Below, piece after piece: positions 1 through 6,673 of a stretch of 9,414 bases of DNA. The notes beneath the pieces were generated by a model. It was not told the DNA's origin and did no database searches. It saw only the letters and a program-made list of their open reading frames with translations. Source of the DNA: GCA-020344715 sp050115935 (lineage in GTDB: Archaea > Thermoproteota > Bathyarchaeia > Bathyarchaeales > Bathyarchaeaceae); assembly GCA_050115935.1 (NCBI GenBank), contig JASFPO010000077.1:1-9414 (forward strand), in the 5' to 3' direction. Both the position numbers and the translations under genes were made by a program. Position 1 is the first letter of the stretch; every line of letters begins with the position of its first letter.

Positions 1-199
1 CATGCATGCAAGAATCTTCTATTGAATAAATTAAGGCCATTTTGAATAGTTTATCCACAAAGAATTCAACAATACATCAGGGTCATGCAAACGTATTGTC
101 AGCATATATGGTCATTGCGTAAGAAAATGTATCAAAATAAACACTTAGTGAGGTATACTTAACTCCAATGTTTGTTCTGAATTATAACTACAAAGTTCC

Positions 200-208
200 T
201 TTTTAATA
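200..208 (+). promoter_or_regulatory. Possible TATA box of the TULIP-like gene
   Basis: The T-rich to A-rich string TTTTTAATA lies about 65 nt upstream of the start codon at 270. An archaeal TATA box here would place the transcription start near 230-235 and give a leader of roughly 35-40 nt. A second AT-rich candidate (ATTATAA at 181-187) lies just upstream, so the assignment is uncertain. Positions 1-199 are AT-rich and show no convincing gene on either strand. Confidence 0.3.
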
Positions 209-256
209 CCAAAGAGTGTTAGTAACTGTTAAGAGCAAGAAAATAATACAGTAGAA

Positions 257-263
257 GGGGAGA
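257..263 (+). promoter_or_regulatory. Ribosome binding site of the TULIP-like gene
   Basis: GGGGAGA ends six bases before the ATG at 270. It is a purine-rich Shine-Dalgarno-like site at suitable spacing and supports this ATG as the start. Confidence 0.55.
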
Positions 264-269
264 CAGGGT

Positions 270-1970
270 ATGTTAACGGCAGATTTTGATTTTGTTGTAG
301 AGTTGAATGAAAGATTTGTAAATAGGGCTCTTTCTGCTGCCTTCTACACAACAATCCTTTCAGACCCTAGAACTGGTATTGAGAGAGGGTTCGAATACTC
401 AATTAGACTCAACGATCCACCTACCGTGGATACCTTCTCCCAAAATACAATACGCATTCTCTTTTATCCCAACGTCAGAGTCAAGAAATTTGGCTTTACA
501 TTCGAATTTGATATTAAAGCATATGTTGACGCTTCTCCAACTTACGATATAGATTCCCGAAAACTCAAACTTAAACTCAAGCAAGCGACAGTTGAGGACA
601 TCCGGATCGGTGACAAACACGGTTGGTTCAAAATATTCTCATGGAGAGCAAAGCTGCCGCGTTTCATCATTAACTTTTTCAACACCATTCTTGCTGTTGT
701 TATCAATTCGGGCGTACTGGCTGAGATTGAAACAATCGATGTATCTCCTATTCTGTACTCTCTCGACCTACCCTATATGCCTGCGGAACCAGCCAGCCAA
801 TTGACCATAGGACTAGGCAACATAAAGAGCCTAAGCCAGAGTGTCTTGGCGGTATGTGTAAATTTTCTCGGATATGATGGCGGAAACATCGAGCAGTTGA
901 CGGATTTCAGCGAGGATCTTGACTTTTGCAGCGGGGTTTCTGAAGACGCCATGCATAGGGTGTTCGACTTCTGGTGGAGAAAGACGAATCACCCGAAGAC
1001 GGTGACTAGTACAGGCAGTTCTGATATACCAGTGGTCGACGACCTCCTTAATTCAGTCGCTGGCATTTTCGATCTTGCGACACAGCTCGCTACAATGGGG
1101 TTCGTTGAGGCAGATGTTACCGTTGATCGAGCATGGATCGACTATGGCGCAACGGTGAAATTTCGCAAGCCGTCTTTCAACCTCTTGGACGGAAACAAAA
1201 TAGAGTTGACGGATTGTGGTCTACAAATTCACGCTTGGGCAACTCCGAAGATCACGTTTACTGTAAGTGTGGAAGCTGACACGAGTGGCCCCATCCCTGA
1301 TGATTGGACATTTTGGGAAGACGACCAGACAATTTATCGTCAGACATCTACCTGCACGATCTGTACCTTATCCATAGACCTTGACGTAACAATAGATCTC
1401 GCCAGAGCGAAGGTCTACCTCGACGACCAGAACAGGTTAATGGCGAAGGTTGAAGATGTGGATGTTACTATAGACCTAGGGTGGAGCTTGCCTCAGTATG
1501 TGCTCAACTTGATTGTAAACTGGATAATAGACTTAGTCATAGAAAAGATTCCACCCATTGTCCTATCGCCCGCAGTCATAACAAAAGATATCCCAGGTAC
1601 TGGTCTGACTCTTAATATTGACATTGACAAGTTGACAACAAATGACGATGAGGCAATTGTGGGGGCAAGTCTGTCTCTTGAACAAATAGGGGAAACTGTA
1701 AGACCGGTTCCTAAGTTTATTGTAGACACTAGACAATCGTACGGATTGTTGGCTACAGCGCCCAGAGCTACTTCAGTAGTTTCAGCTACTCCAGCAACTT
1801 CAACTGAAGGAACTGATGCTTTGCCTAAAGGGGTAATTCATAGAAGTGATTGCATATTGGTTAATGACATTTTGGAGAGAAACAAAGCAGGGGTCTATGT
1901 TCTCGCAGATGCTTTAAGAGACGGACATAAACCTTGTCCAGAGTGCCTACCTGAATACCAACCCGGCTAA
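270..1970 (+). CDS. Duplicated TULIP-like (BPI/LBP-type) lipid-binding protein with Ada-like zinc-binding tail
   Basis: No exact family is recognised, but two features support a TULIP (tubular lipid-binding) fold. First, the protein contains an internal repeat: residues about 98-190 and 388-455 each run from a beta-rich KL/RL...V-D-I/V segment into a hydrophobic amphipathic stretch starting LP (LPRFIINFF at 129; LPQYVLNLI at 407), then a D-L/I-P...L-T segment. Second, the VSEDAMHRVFDFWW stretch at 223-236 resembles the amphipathic helix that opens BPI-type domains. After a Ser/Thr/Ala-rich linker (about 494-518) the C-terminus carries H524-R-S-D-C528 and C556-P-E-C559, the spacing of Ada-like zinc-binding modules often appended to other domains. 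There is no N-terminal signal peptide, so a cytosolic or inner-membrane-surface location is likely. Inferred role: binding or moving a lipid or other hydrophobic ligand, with a metal-stabilised tail. It stands alone on the + strand with its own leader. The fold call is inference from pattern; the Cys/His tail is seen directly. Confidence 0.6.
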   Translation: MLTADFDFVVELNERFVNRALSAAFYTTILSDPRTGIERGFEYSIRLNDPPTVDTFSQNTIRILFYPNVRVKKFGFTFEFDIKAYVDASPTYDIDSRKLKLKLKQATVEDIRIGDKHGWFKIFSWRAKLPRFIINFFNTILAVVINSGVLAEIETIDVSPILYSLDLPYMPAEPASQLTIGLGNIKSLSQSVLAVCVNFLGYDGGNIEQLTDFSEDLDFCSGVSEDAMHRVFDFWWRKTNHPKTVTSTGSSDIPVVDDLLNSVAGIFDLATQLATMGFVEADVTVDRAWIDYGATVKFRKPSFNLLDGNKIELTDCGLQIHAWATPKITFTVSVEADTSGPIPDDWTFWEDDQTIYRQTSTCTICTLSIDLDVTIDLARAKVYLDDQNRLMAKVEDVDVTIDLGWSLPQYVLNLIVNWIIDLVIEKIPPIVLSPAVITKDIPGTGLTLNIDIDKLTTNDDEAIVGASLSLEQIGETVRPVPKFIVDTRQSYGLLATAPRATSVVSATPATSTEGTDALPKGVIHRSDCILVNDILERNKAGVYVLADALRDGHKPCPECLPEYQPG

Positions 1971-2116
1971 AGAATCCACAAAATGCATCGAAGCCTGAGA
2001 GCCTCCCTGAGCTATCTACAAGTGAATGAGAACTGTGGCAGAGTTTCAGCCCTCCCTGAACTTCCAATGATGCCTCGACACCGACACGCAAGCGCTAGCT
2101 CGAAGATAGAATATAG
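1971..2116. other. Intergenic spacer after the TULIP-like gene
   Basis: No gene, RNA or clear terminator is visible. The spacer contains two copies of CCTCCCTGA about 50 nt apart (inside 2002-2058), too short to interpret. Together with 2333-2486, this leaves the stretch 1971-2486 with only one weak small ORF. Confidence 0.5.
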
Positions 2117-2332
2117 GTGAGAGGGCTAGTACGCACGTCATATTCCTATGAAAAAGATGTGAACGCGGTTCTTGAAGTAAGTACACTTCTCTCTGAAATG
2201 ATTAAGAACCTAATTGAAGAAACTTCAGAAGAGGAAAAAGAAAAGTGGAGAAAAGCTTTTGCTTCAGTACCCAAAGAATTTTGGGAAACGGGAGAAATTC
2301 CAATCCAGTGGTTCAGCGAAAAAGAGCATTAG
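2117..2332 (+). CDS. Small hypothetical protein (71 aa), weakly supported
   Basis: I do not recognise this protein. The frame opens right after a TAG (2114-2116) with GTG and encodes a charged helical peptide. Its middle is rich in Glu and Lys (EETSEEEKEKWRKAF) and it ends with a Trp-containing segment (KEFWETGEIPIQW). This composition looks more like a real soluble protein than a shadow frame, and no gene overlaps it on the other strand. Against it, no good Shine-Dalgarno site precedes the GTG; an internal GTG at 2159 or ATG at 2198 would shorten it to 57 or 44 residues. It has no membrane segment or signal peptide and no Cys or His cluster. It could be a complete small gene or the remnant of a larger one. 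Confidence 0.4.
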   Translation: MRGLVRTSYSYEKDVNAVLEVSTLLSEMIKNLIEETSEEEKEKWRKAFASVPKEFWETGEIPIQWFSEKEH

Positions 2333-2374
2333 CTATTTCCGATACTTGCGTTTTGGATTAGGGTTATCCACTTG

Positions 2375-2380
2375 TTTTTT
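2375..2380 (+). terminator. T6 tract, possible + strand terminator
   Basis: A run of six T residues lies 43 nt after the stop of the small ORF, inside a T- and C-rich stretch (TTGTTTTTTCCTTG). Archaeal RNA polymerase can terminate at such T-tracts without a hairpin. It would end transcripts from the + strand genes to its left. Confidence 0.3.
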
Positions 2381-2440
2381 CCTTGAACTTCCATTCTGTA
2401 TGCTTGCTCTATCAATTCCTTTGCTTCAGATGTGCACACC

Positions 2441-2457
2441 TAAATATCTAAATATCC
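2441..2457 (+). promoter_or_regulatory. Tandem TATA-like box ahead of the short membrane-protein ORF
   Basis: TAAATATC is repeated head to tail (TAAATATCTAAATATCC), with its 3' end about 30 nt before the ATG at 2487. An archaeal start site about 25 nt downstream of the second copy would fall near 2475-2480 and give an almost leaderless mRNA. This fits the absence of a properly spaced Shine-Dalgarno site: AGGAG at 2481-2485 is only one base from the ATG. Confidence 0.4.
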
Positions 2458-2486
2458 TTAGTTGACAAAACCTGAAAAATAGGAGT

Positions 2487-2739
2487 ATGTCTGGTGATAA
2501 CTTGGAAATCTTTGATGACAGAAAGTCAATGTTGGTTGTGTGGCAAACCTTAATGGATAGAGCATATAGCCATCTTAAATTTCTATTAGAGACTACGAGA
2601 TTCTACTTTCTGCTTATTTCTGCACTTCTAACAATTTATGCCGCAAACCCCACTTTTTTCGCAGGCAGACACGTTTCACGAACTGCGCTTCAAAGGTATT
2701 GTATTCTTCCCTAGATTAGTGGTTTTTGTCGTCTATTGA
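2487..2739 (+). pseudogene. Short membrane-protein gene, probably truncated or frameshifted
   Basis: The frame from ATG 2487 runs to a TAG at 2712-2714 (75 codons). Its first 55 residues look genuine: a soluble N-terminus, an amphipathic segment (VWQTLMDRAYSHLKFLLE) and a transmembrane helix at about 39-53 (FYFLLISALLTIYAA). After a run of six T (2654-2659) the reading becomes unconvincing. Dropping one T moves into a frame that reads ELRFKGIVFFPRLVVFVVY, a second hydrophobic segment, and stops at TGA 2737-2739. That stop directly abuts the stop of the convergent TPR-CHAT gene at 2740. Either the gene carries a one-base frameshift (real or a sequencing error) or it is a 5' fragment of a larger membrane protein. 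I do not recognise the family. The coordinates given include the shifted frame. Confidence 0.45.
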
Positions 2740-5679
2740 CTATTCCCAGTCTCCTACGAGTATGAAGGGCCCCCAATAATATGTATGCGACCACTCCTCC
2801 TTCTCCATTATCCTAGTCGTTGCCCTCTGTAGTGCAGTCGCCTTATCCAACCCACTCTTCAAAAGCTTGTAGAACTCAAGCATCAACTCTTGAGTTGAAT
2901 GAGCATCCACCGACCACAAGCTGACTATAACTGATGGAGCACCAGCATAGAGGAAGGCTCGTGTTAGCCCGATTAATTCATCTCCAGGACTTCTTTCATT
3001 TAGTCCGGTTTGACACGCACTTAGAGTCACCAATTCAGCGTTCAATCTCAAATCGAATATCTCTCTAGCTGTGAAAACCCCATCGTATAACCTAACTCCA
3101 GAAGACAGAGGATCTTTATCATCGAAAAACCCATGGCATGAAAAATGGATAACATCTTTGTCCACACAATTTTCACGCACTTTACTTCTTGTAGCTAACT
3201 GTCCATTTTTGGACTCTGTATTGAAAAGTCCAGCCACCTCTTCCGCTTCCTCCTCAAACAACTTTGCAACATCTTTTCCGTCTCCCTCAGATGCCACCCC
3301 AAAGGATGCACAGCTTTCTGACTTGCCACTACCCTTGTTTCGACAGAATTTTATCAGCGAAGCACTAGGAGAATAGGCAACTGGATGTTCTTTTATCAAC
3401 GGCTCGCTTTCCAATTGGAGTGCATGCATTGGAAGATAATGAAGCAAACTATGGGGAACAAAATAGATCAAGTCACCTTCAGACAGATGTTGCGAAACAG
3501 GTTTGATTAGATAGTCGCTTAAATGAAGCCAGGTTTCGCTAATGTCTTTTAGGTTGGGATGATTAACGACTTCTCTCCAATAGTTTTCCAAATATCTGTA
3601 GAGTTTTTCAGATGAGAGTGGAACGGTTTCTATGTGCAACTTATCATTTCTGGATGAGACTACAAAAATGTGCGTCATGTCTTTTGTTACGAAATACTCC
3701 ATCAAAACTGTGTCTCTCTTCTGTGAATGGAGCATATGCTGTATCTTGTCTAAAGAAAGTGGTCTTCCTCTGCGGGCAAACACGTATTCGGGATCAAACT
3801 CTTCGATTCTTTGATGGATCTGGTTCAAATGCTTACGAATTTTCTCTACTTCTCCAGGCTCCACAGGAACCTTGGTTTGTCTCAGATAACGAAGCTGGAT
3901 TTCACGCAACTTAGAAAGGGTTTTTTCCTCATCATCAAGTAACGGTTCTACTTCACTTGCCAACTTGATGGTTGGTTTTATTTTGGTGGCAGCAAGTGTA
4001 TCGAGAAACGACCTTGATTTACTCCTTTCAGTATATCCAAAAGCTTCATTCTCTCGTTGCATTTTAATACATAAAGGAATCATATACTGATATACATCAG
4101 ATGCTTGACCATAGAACCCGATTTTGTGCTCTTCTTCAACAAGCATCTCACCAATCATCTCTGATAATTCTATCGAGCGTTTGCAATAATCGTAGGCTAG
4201 CTGAGGCTCGAATTCATAATAGATTCGACCAAGATTTAGGTTATTTGTCCTCTCCGAGTCGATGTCACCTGTTCCTTCATCTATTTTCAGCGATTTCTCA
4301 TGATATTTTATTGCATTTTTTCGATCTCCTAGACTAAGATAGGCGACACCGAGATTTCTGTAGCATGCAGACTCAGCAGTTTTGAAGCCAATATCCTTTG
4401 CTATTTCCAATGACCTTCCGTAGCATTCAATTGCTTTGTTTGCATCGCTTAGATTACGGTAGGCGACGCCGATGTTTGCATAGCACCTTGCTTCGCCTGC
4501 TCGGTCTCCAATCTCCTTCACTATTTCAAGTGATCTCTCATGGTGCTTAATTGCCGTCCAGGAATCTCCTAAACTACGATAACTAGTTCCAAGATTTCCA
4601 TAGCATCTTGCTTCGCCTGCTCGGTCTCCAATCTCCCTCACTATTTTTAGTGATTTCTTGTGGTATTGTATTGCTTTCTTGAAATCTCCAAAGTTGTCAG
4701 AAGCGACGCCGATGTTTGCATAGCACCTTGCTTCGCCTGCTCGGTCTCCAATCTCCTTATTTATCTTCAATGCCTTCTCATGGTATTCAATTGCTTTTCC
4801 GAAATCCGCCAAATTGTGGTAAGAAACACCCAGATTTAAGTAGCATCCTGATTCACGCATTCTGCTTCCCGTTTTCCTTGATATTTCAAGCGACTTCTCA
4901 TGATATTCAATTGCCTTTCTAAAGTCTCCTAAGGAATCGAATGCGAGACCAAGGTTTGTATAGCATGCAGACTCGCCAGTTGTGTCTCCCGTTTCCCTTG
5001 ATATTTCAAGCGACTTCTCATGATATTCAATTGCCTTTCTAAAGTCTCCTAAACAACTATATGCAAAACCAAGATTCGCATAGCATGCTGACTCGACGGT
5101 TCTGTCTCCAGTTTCTCTGGACATTTCAAGCGACTTCTCATGATAGCCGATTGCCTTCCTGAAATCTCCCAAACTATGGTAAGCGACGCCGATGTTTGCA
5201 TAGCACCTTGCTTCGCCTGCTCGGTCTCCAATCTCCTTCACTATTTCAAGTGATCTCTCATGGTATCCCATTGATGCATTCAAATTCCCCAGACTATTAG
5301 AAGCGATGCCGAGATTTGTATAGCATTTTGATTCGCCTTCTTTGTCTCCAGTCTCCCTTGCAATTCTTAATGCCTTTCTATGGTATTGTATTGCCTTTCT
5401 GAAATCTCCCAAATTATCGTGAGCAAGCCCAAGATTGGTATAGCACTCTTTCTCCCCCATCTTGTCGCCGTTACTAATGAAATCTTTTAGAGCATGATTC
5501 CAAGTTTTCAAAGCCAAAGCAAAGTAGGAGTGCTTGTACAAGATGGTTCCAACCTGAAAGTTGAAATCGCCATTGTTGTCTGTTGGTGTCACAAATAGCT
5601 TTCTCAGCATATGGCGGAATCTGTCCGGCTCTTTGCAAGTTTCAGCCAAATGCACAATCTTTTCTTCTATTTCGTTCAT
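2740..5679 (-). CDS. TPR-repeat CHAT-domain (caspase-like, clan CD) cysteine protease
   Basis: The 979-residue protein is predicted to be soluble and cytosolic. Residues about 39-478 form eleven tetratricopeptide units of exactly 40 residues, ten of them marked by a CY pair at 79, 119, 159 and so on to 439, each continuing with N-L/I-G and the A-I-x-Y/H-H/Y motif. Degenerate units follow to about 560, including the ERSKSRSFLDTLA stretch typical just before CHAT domains. A charged helical, possibly coiled-coil linker spans about 580-628. The CHAT domain fills about 655-979, with catalytic His849 in IHFSCHG and Cys889 in VTLSACQTG; the GDELIGLTRAFLYAGA and SLWSVD segments of the family follow. 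TPR arrays normally sense a protein or peptide, and CHAT domains cleave a partner once activated. The gene is second in an operon, 9 nt after the 257-residue protein; GTGA at 5684-5687 precedes the ATG. The substrate cannot be read from sequence. Confidence 0.93.
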   Translation of the reverse strand: MNEIEEKIVHLAETCKEPDRFRHMLRKLFVTPTDNNGDFNFQVGTILYKHSYFALALKTWNHALKDFISNGDKMGEKECYTNLGLAHDNLGDFRKAIQYHRKALRIARETGDKEGESKCYTNLGIASNSLGNLNASMGYHERSLEIVKEIGDRAGEARCYANIGVAYHSLGDFRKAIGYHEKSLEMSRETGDRTVESACYANLGFAYSCLGDFRKAIEYHEKSLEISRETGDTTGESACYTNLGLAFDSLGDFRKAIEYHEKSLEISRKTGSRMRESGCYLNLGVSYHNLADFGKAIEYHEKALKINKEIGDRAGEARCYANIGVASDNFGDFKKAIQYHKKSLKIVREIGDRAGEARCYGNLGTSYRSLGDSWTAIKHHERSLEIVKEIGDRAGEARCYANIGVAYRNLSDANKAIECYGRSLEIAKDIGFKTAESACYRNLGVAYLSLGDRKNAIKYHEKSLKIDEGTGDIDSERTNNLNLGRIYYEFEPQLAYDYCKRSIELSEMIGEMLVEEEHKIGFYGQASDVYQYMIPLCIKMQRENEAFGYTERSKSRSFLDTLAATKIKPTIKLASEVEPLLDDEEKTLSKLREIQLRYLRQTKVPVEPGEVEKIRKHLNQIHQRIEEFDPEYVFARRGRPLSLDKIQHMLHSQKRDTVLMEYFVTKDMTHIFVVSSRNDKLHIETVPLSSEKLYRYLENYWREVVNHPNLKDISETWLHLSDYLIKPVSQHLSEGDLIYFVPHSLLHYLPMHALQLESEPLIKEHPVAYSPSASLIKFCRNKGSGKSESCASFGVASEGDGKDVAKLFEEEAEEVAGLFNTESKNGQLATRSKVRENCVDKDVIHFSCHGFFDDKDPLSSGVRLYDGVFTAREIFDLRLNAELVTLSACQTGLNERSPGDELIGLTRAFLYAGAPSVIVSLWSVDAHSTQELMLEFYKLLKSGLDKATALQRATTRIMEKEEWSHTYYWGPFILVGDWE
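4246..5445 (-). repeat. Ten tandem 120-bp TPR-coding units with exact period
   Basis: Within the CHAT gene, residues 79-478 are ten in-phase 40-residue units with no insertion or deletion, so the DNA repeats every 120 bp. Some blocks are identical at base level. Positions 4463-4544 and 5183-5264 share 82 bases, 720 bp (six units) apart. Positions 4876-4932 and 4996-5052 share 57 bases in adjacent units. Positions 4701-4758 match part of the 82-bp block at 5181-5238. Silent positions are conserved too, which points to recent duplication or gene conversion between units. Confidence 0.9.
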
Positions 5680-5688
5680 TTTGTCACT

Positions 5689-6462
5689 TTATTCTGAGAG
5701 GTTCCATTCAGCATCAACTATCCTGTCTTTTTTCCTAGCAATCGGTACTGGAATCAATTTTGCTAGATGAGATTTGACTTCTGCAGCAAGAATGAACCTG
5801 CCCTTGACATTGCTCTCCTTTGGTGTTCTAGCTATTAGAAGTAGATCCCTCTTGTTACCCCATATTCCCTTTTCCTCTGTGCTTTTGAAATCCCACATTG
5901 CCTTAGATGTGTTAACACCAAAGGCAAACATCTGAGGCTCATAAATAGTGTATTTTTTCTGCGTTGTTGCATCAATCGGTTTTGCATCAACATCTACTGG
6001 TCCTATGTTGAATTTCAGTCTGGGGGTGAAGCTAATCTCCCTTTTGTAGCCTATCTTACTTAGTATTTCTTCAGGGAACATATCGTAAGCAATTGGCTTC
6101 TCCCTATGTATGGTTCCAGCTTTTGACCGTGCAATGAGTTCTACACCAAAACGTGCCCAAGCGAAATTACACTCAGGATCTGGAAGGAAAGAGCAACTCA
6201 AAGAAACAAGATGAAAGTCATATTCATTGCTCATCTTCTTAATCTCACGGGGGGTGTCCTCGCCCTCCTCAACAAGCCTTCGAATAAGGTTTTCACAATA
6301 AGGTACACCAACTGCAACCCTGTTTTTTTTGCCACGAATTCTGATGATCTTATCGTCACCTATACCCTTCAGCTTCACGAACTTGACCGCTGAGTCGGTT
6401 GGTTCAAGCAAAGCTTCAAAGAGAAGCTTGTCGCCCACTTCTGGAATGCGGAACTCAAGCAT
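5689..6462 (-). CDS. Protein of unknown function (257 aa), first gene of the TPR-CHAT operon
   Basis: I do not recognise a named family. The protein has no signal peptide or membrane helix. It alternates short beta-like segments with charged turns (for example DKIIRIRG at 37-44, LVSLSCSFL at 85-93, FGVELIARSKAG at 105-116). The second half has a Tyr-Glu-Pro, Trp-Asp-Phe, then Gly...Leu-Leu-Leu-Ile pattern (YEPQMFAFG at 174-182, MWDF at 189-192, IWGNKRDLLLIARTP at 200-214), followed by a basic C-terminal tail (IARKKDR at 241-247). A mainly beta soluble domain with a charged tail is the simplest reading. It ends 9 nt before the TPR-CHAT gene, so the two are almost surely co-transcribed. This makes it a candidate sensor, inhibitor, activator or substrate of that protease. 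GGGGATGGAT at 6467-6476 lies four bases before the ATG and supports this start. Confidence 0.8.
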   Translation of the reverse strand: MLEFRIPEVGDKLLFEALLEPTDSAVKFVKLKGIGDDKIIRIRGKKNRVAVGVPYCENLIRRLVEEGEDTPREIKKMSNEYDFHLVSLSCSFLPDPECNFAWARFGVELIARSKAGTIHREKPIAYDMFPEEILSKIGYKREISFTPRLKFNIGPVDVDAKPIDATTQKKYTIYEPQMFAFGVNTSKAMWDFKSTEEKGIWGNKRDLLLIARTPKESNVKGRFILAAEVKSHLAKLIPVPIARKKDRIVDAEWNLSE

Positions 6463-6482
6463 TCTAATCCATCCCCTAGCTT

Positions 6483-6514
6483 CATATATAGTTGAATCCT
6501 AGATAGCTATAGTT
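6483..6514 (-). promoter_or_regulatory. Promoter region of the TPR-CHAT operon
   Basis: Reading the minus strand, two AACTATA strings (6508-6514 and 6487-6493 as TATAGTT on the + strand) lie 21 bp apart, two helical turns. The one nearer the gene extends to ACTATATATG and is the best TATA-like sequence, but would put initiation almost at the ATG. The upstream copy would give a leader of about 20 nt that includes the ribosome binding site. I cannot choose between them. Confidence 0.35.
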
Positions 6515-6543
6515 CGGACAAAACTAAAAATACTTATGCAAGT

Positions 6544-6555
6544 GGAGATGTCTCC
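6544..6555. promoter_or_regulatory. 12-bp interrupted palindrome upstream of the operon
   Basis: GGAGA-TG-TCTCC is a five-base inverted repeat with a two-base centre, about 85 bp upstream of the operon's first ATG and upstream of the likely TATA boxes. The loop is too small for a good RNA hairpin, so a protein-binding site is the more natural reading, though chance is possible. The rest of 6463-6673 shows no gene. Confidence 0.2.
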
Positions 6556-6614
6556 CGCGAACTCTCCCTTTTTCTGCAAGTTGCGTTCGTGAGTCTAATC
6601 TCGTTGAACCCCAC

Positions 6615-6622
6615 AAAAAAAA
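6615..6622 (-). terminator. T8 tract terminator of the C13 peptidase gene
   Basis: Eight A residues on the + strand read as eight T on the transcribed strand, 51 nt past the peptidase stop codon. A T-tract without a strong hairpin is the usual intrinsic terminator form in archaea. It separates this transcript from the downstream TPR-CHAT operon. Confidence 0.55.
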
Positions 6623-6673
6623 GGATAATGAGGGTTGGAATCCCGATTCGTCAGGCAAGAGTCCTTTGAAAAG

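Noticed and set aside
1..10. CATGCATGCA, a short palindrome at the left edge
   Set aside because: It is too short to mean anything and lies at the window boundary; no partner copy is seen as a repeat end.
50..58. TTATCCACA, a perfect match to a bacterial DnaA box
   Set aside because: Archaea do not use DnaA, the site is single, and no origin-binding gene or repeat cluster is nearby.
4246..5445. Regular repeats resembling a CRISPR array or satellite
   Set aside because: The 120-bp units are in frame, encode TPR repeats and have no spacer structure.
2740..6462. Type III-E CRISPR (gRAMP/Craspase) locus because of the TPR-CHAT gene
   Set aside because: There is no fused Cas7-like effector, no Cas gene and no repeat array in the window; TPR-CHAT proteins occur widely outside CRISPR loci.
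6555..6612. Possible tRNA suggested by GGGGTTCAACGA on the minus strand
   Set aside because: No acceptor stem, anticodon arm or D-arm could be laid out around it at tRNA spacing.
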